This document shows positions 5,581 to 6,101 of a stretch of 6,101 nucleotides of DNA, in pieces. The notes beneath the pieces are model-generated. The model did no database searches, was not told where the DNA came from, and saw only the letters and a list, made by a program, of their open reading frames with translations. Both the position numbers and the translations under genes were made by a program. Source of the DNA: Planctomycetota bacterium. GTDB lineage: Bacteria > Planctomycetota > Planctomycetia > Isosphaerales > Isosphaeraceae. The DNA lies in contig JAJYCH010000314.1 in assembly GCA_021778575.1 (NCBI GenBank), positions 1 to 6,101 of the forward strand, given 5' to 3'. Position 1 is the stretch's first letter. Each line of letters starts with the position of its first letter.

Positions 5581-5621
5581 AAAAAAGGAACCCTCGGCCG
5601 AGTCCGGACTCGGCCGAGGGT
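5581..5621 (-). terminator. Strong intrinsic terminator for the minus-strand ankyrin frame
   Basis: Positions 5590-5621 form a perfect 32-bp palindrome with left arm ACCCTCGGCCGAGTCC and no unpaired bases beyond the folding centre. Read on the minus strand it is followed at once by CCTTTTTT (5588-5581), the hallmark of a Rho-independent terminator. It starts 7 bases after the ankyrin stop codon at 5628. No T-run follows on the plus strand, so the direction is minus. Confidence 0.85.
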
Positions 5622-5627
5622 CCAACT

Positions 5628-5924
5628 TCAAGCATTCTCGGGCCGAGCCCCCGCAGCCCTGAGCCAGTTCGCCGCCGCGTCCTGTCCGGCCTGGACCGCC
5701 CAGGCCAGCGGGGTGAGGCCATCACGGCCGACCGCCTGAAGATCGGCTCCCCGGTCGACAAGAAGTTGCATCACGTCGAGATGACCATGCCGCGCCGCTT
5801 CGGCCAGAAGCGAGTGTTCATCCCTCCGCTCGTTTAGATTTGCCGCGCCGCGATCGAGGAGCAGGCGAACGATCGCCGGATTGCCGCGAGCATCGCGATC
5901 CGTTGGCGGCCATCGCTGATCCCA
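5628..5924 (-). pseudogene. Ankyrin-repeat protein, C-terminal part, apparently frame-broken
   Basis: The minus-strand frame from 5924 to the TGA at 5630-5628 encodes about 98 residues with clear ankyrin repeats: a partial one ending in GNPAIVRLLLDRGA, a second with SLLAEAARHGHLDVMQLL then VDRGAD, and a third with GRDGLTPLAWAVQAG. Ankyrin repeats form stacked helical pairs that bind proteins; no other domain is visible. An in-frame TGA lies just upstream (5927-5925) and no start codon precedes the first repeat; the only usable ones (GTG-ATG near 5774) would cut the domain. A strong terminator follows the stop, as for a once-real gene. Sequence upstream looks coding in a frame shifted by one base. 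So this is a degraded or frameshifted gene, or one with a sequencing error; its 5' end may lie beyond the window. Confidence 0.65.
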
Positions 5925-6003
5925 TCAATGTGGGGGTATTTTCGTATTCCAGATCTTCCCGATCTTTGATCCATTTCGAGTACGAGTAATCCGTCTTTCC
6001 CAT
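5904..6003 (-). pseudogene. Possible N-terminal part of the ankyrin gene in another frame
   Basis: An ATG at 6003-6001, preceded by GGAGGG 10-11 bases upstream, opens a frame starting MGKTDYSYSKWIKDRED and going on through TPTLMGSAMAANG. The TPTLMGSAMAA stretch resembles the first helix of an ankyrin repeat, and the frame differs from that of the ankyrin part by one base. This would join into one protein if a base were removed between about 5880 and 5924. I do not recognise the N-terminal residues. Evidence is weak because the segment is short. Confidence 0.3.
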
Positions 6004-6101
6004 GCGAAATCGACCCTCCCGGACAGAGCCGAATTGGGGTGGTTTGTCGAAAGTGTGGTGGTCCGCCACCATTCCCAGGGATATTATCCACGTCCAGGAC
6101 T
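6004..6101. other. Unassigned right end of the window
   Basis: No recognisable gene. This stretch is richer in A and T than most of the window. It holds a small perfect hairpin, TGGTGG (6056-6061) and CCACCA (6066-6071) around 4 bases. It could be upstream sequence of the broken ankyrin gene or the edge of another element; the window ends here. Confidence 0.4.

Noticed and set aside
5543..5761. Minus-strand 72-residue frame over the terminator
   Set aside because: It runs through the intrinsic terminator and is out of frame with the ankyrin repeats, so it is a shadow.

Overview
The window reads as a GC-rich bacterial chromosome segment. The gene content fits a planctomycete, probably of the Isosphaeraceae type: a CRTAC1-like FG-GAP/UnbV protein, a CcsA/HemX-like membrane protein coupled to glutamyl-tRNA reductase, and REP-like palindromes plus heptameric repeats between genes. 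The taxonomic assignment is inference from gene families and base composition; no rRNA or other marker is present.

Layout, left to right. Positions 2-649 (+) hold the 3' part of a secreted-type FG-GAP/VCBS protein ending in an ASPIC/UnbV domain. Positions 650-907 are a convergent intergenic region with a REP-like inverted repeat. Positions 908-3477 (-) are a two-gene unit: a ccsA/hemX-like gene (upstream on the minus strand), then hemA, joined by a 4-base GTGA stop/start overlap. The last ~114 codons of the ccsA-like frame run through a dense repeat cluster (a heptamer array, a long inverted repeat and an 18-bp tandem duplication). Positions 3478-3641 are a divergent promoter region feeding a beta-carbonic anhydrase (3642-4274, +). 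A convergent HxlR-type regulator (4287-4682, -) and a divergent SDR oxidoreductase (4791-5546, +) share a 108-bp regulatory region with a palindromic operator. Two hairpins after the SDR gene look like opposed terminators. The right end holds a short ankyrin-repeat reading frame on the minus strand (5628-5924) that lacks an intact start and seems frame-broken, with unassigned sequence of lower GC beyond it.

Functional links. HemA makes glutamate-1-semialdehyde for tetrapyrroles, and the CcsA/HemX-like membrane protein handles haem for cytochrome c assembly or modulates HemA, so this pair is a haem unit. The HxlR regulator probably senses reactive electrophiles or redox change through an N-terminal cysteine and controls itself and the SDR enzyme. 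The other genes are not obviously linked.

The most unusual part is the repeat cluster at 2224-2549. It is translated in frame as the C-terminal tail of the CcsA-like protein, while the stop/start overlap with hemA is kept. I found no CRISPR array, tRNA, rRNA, transposase or defence system.
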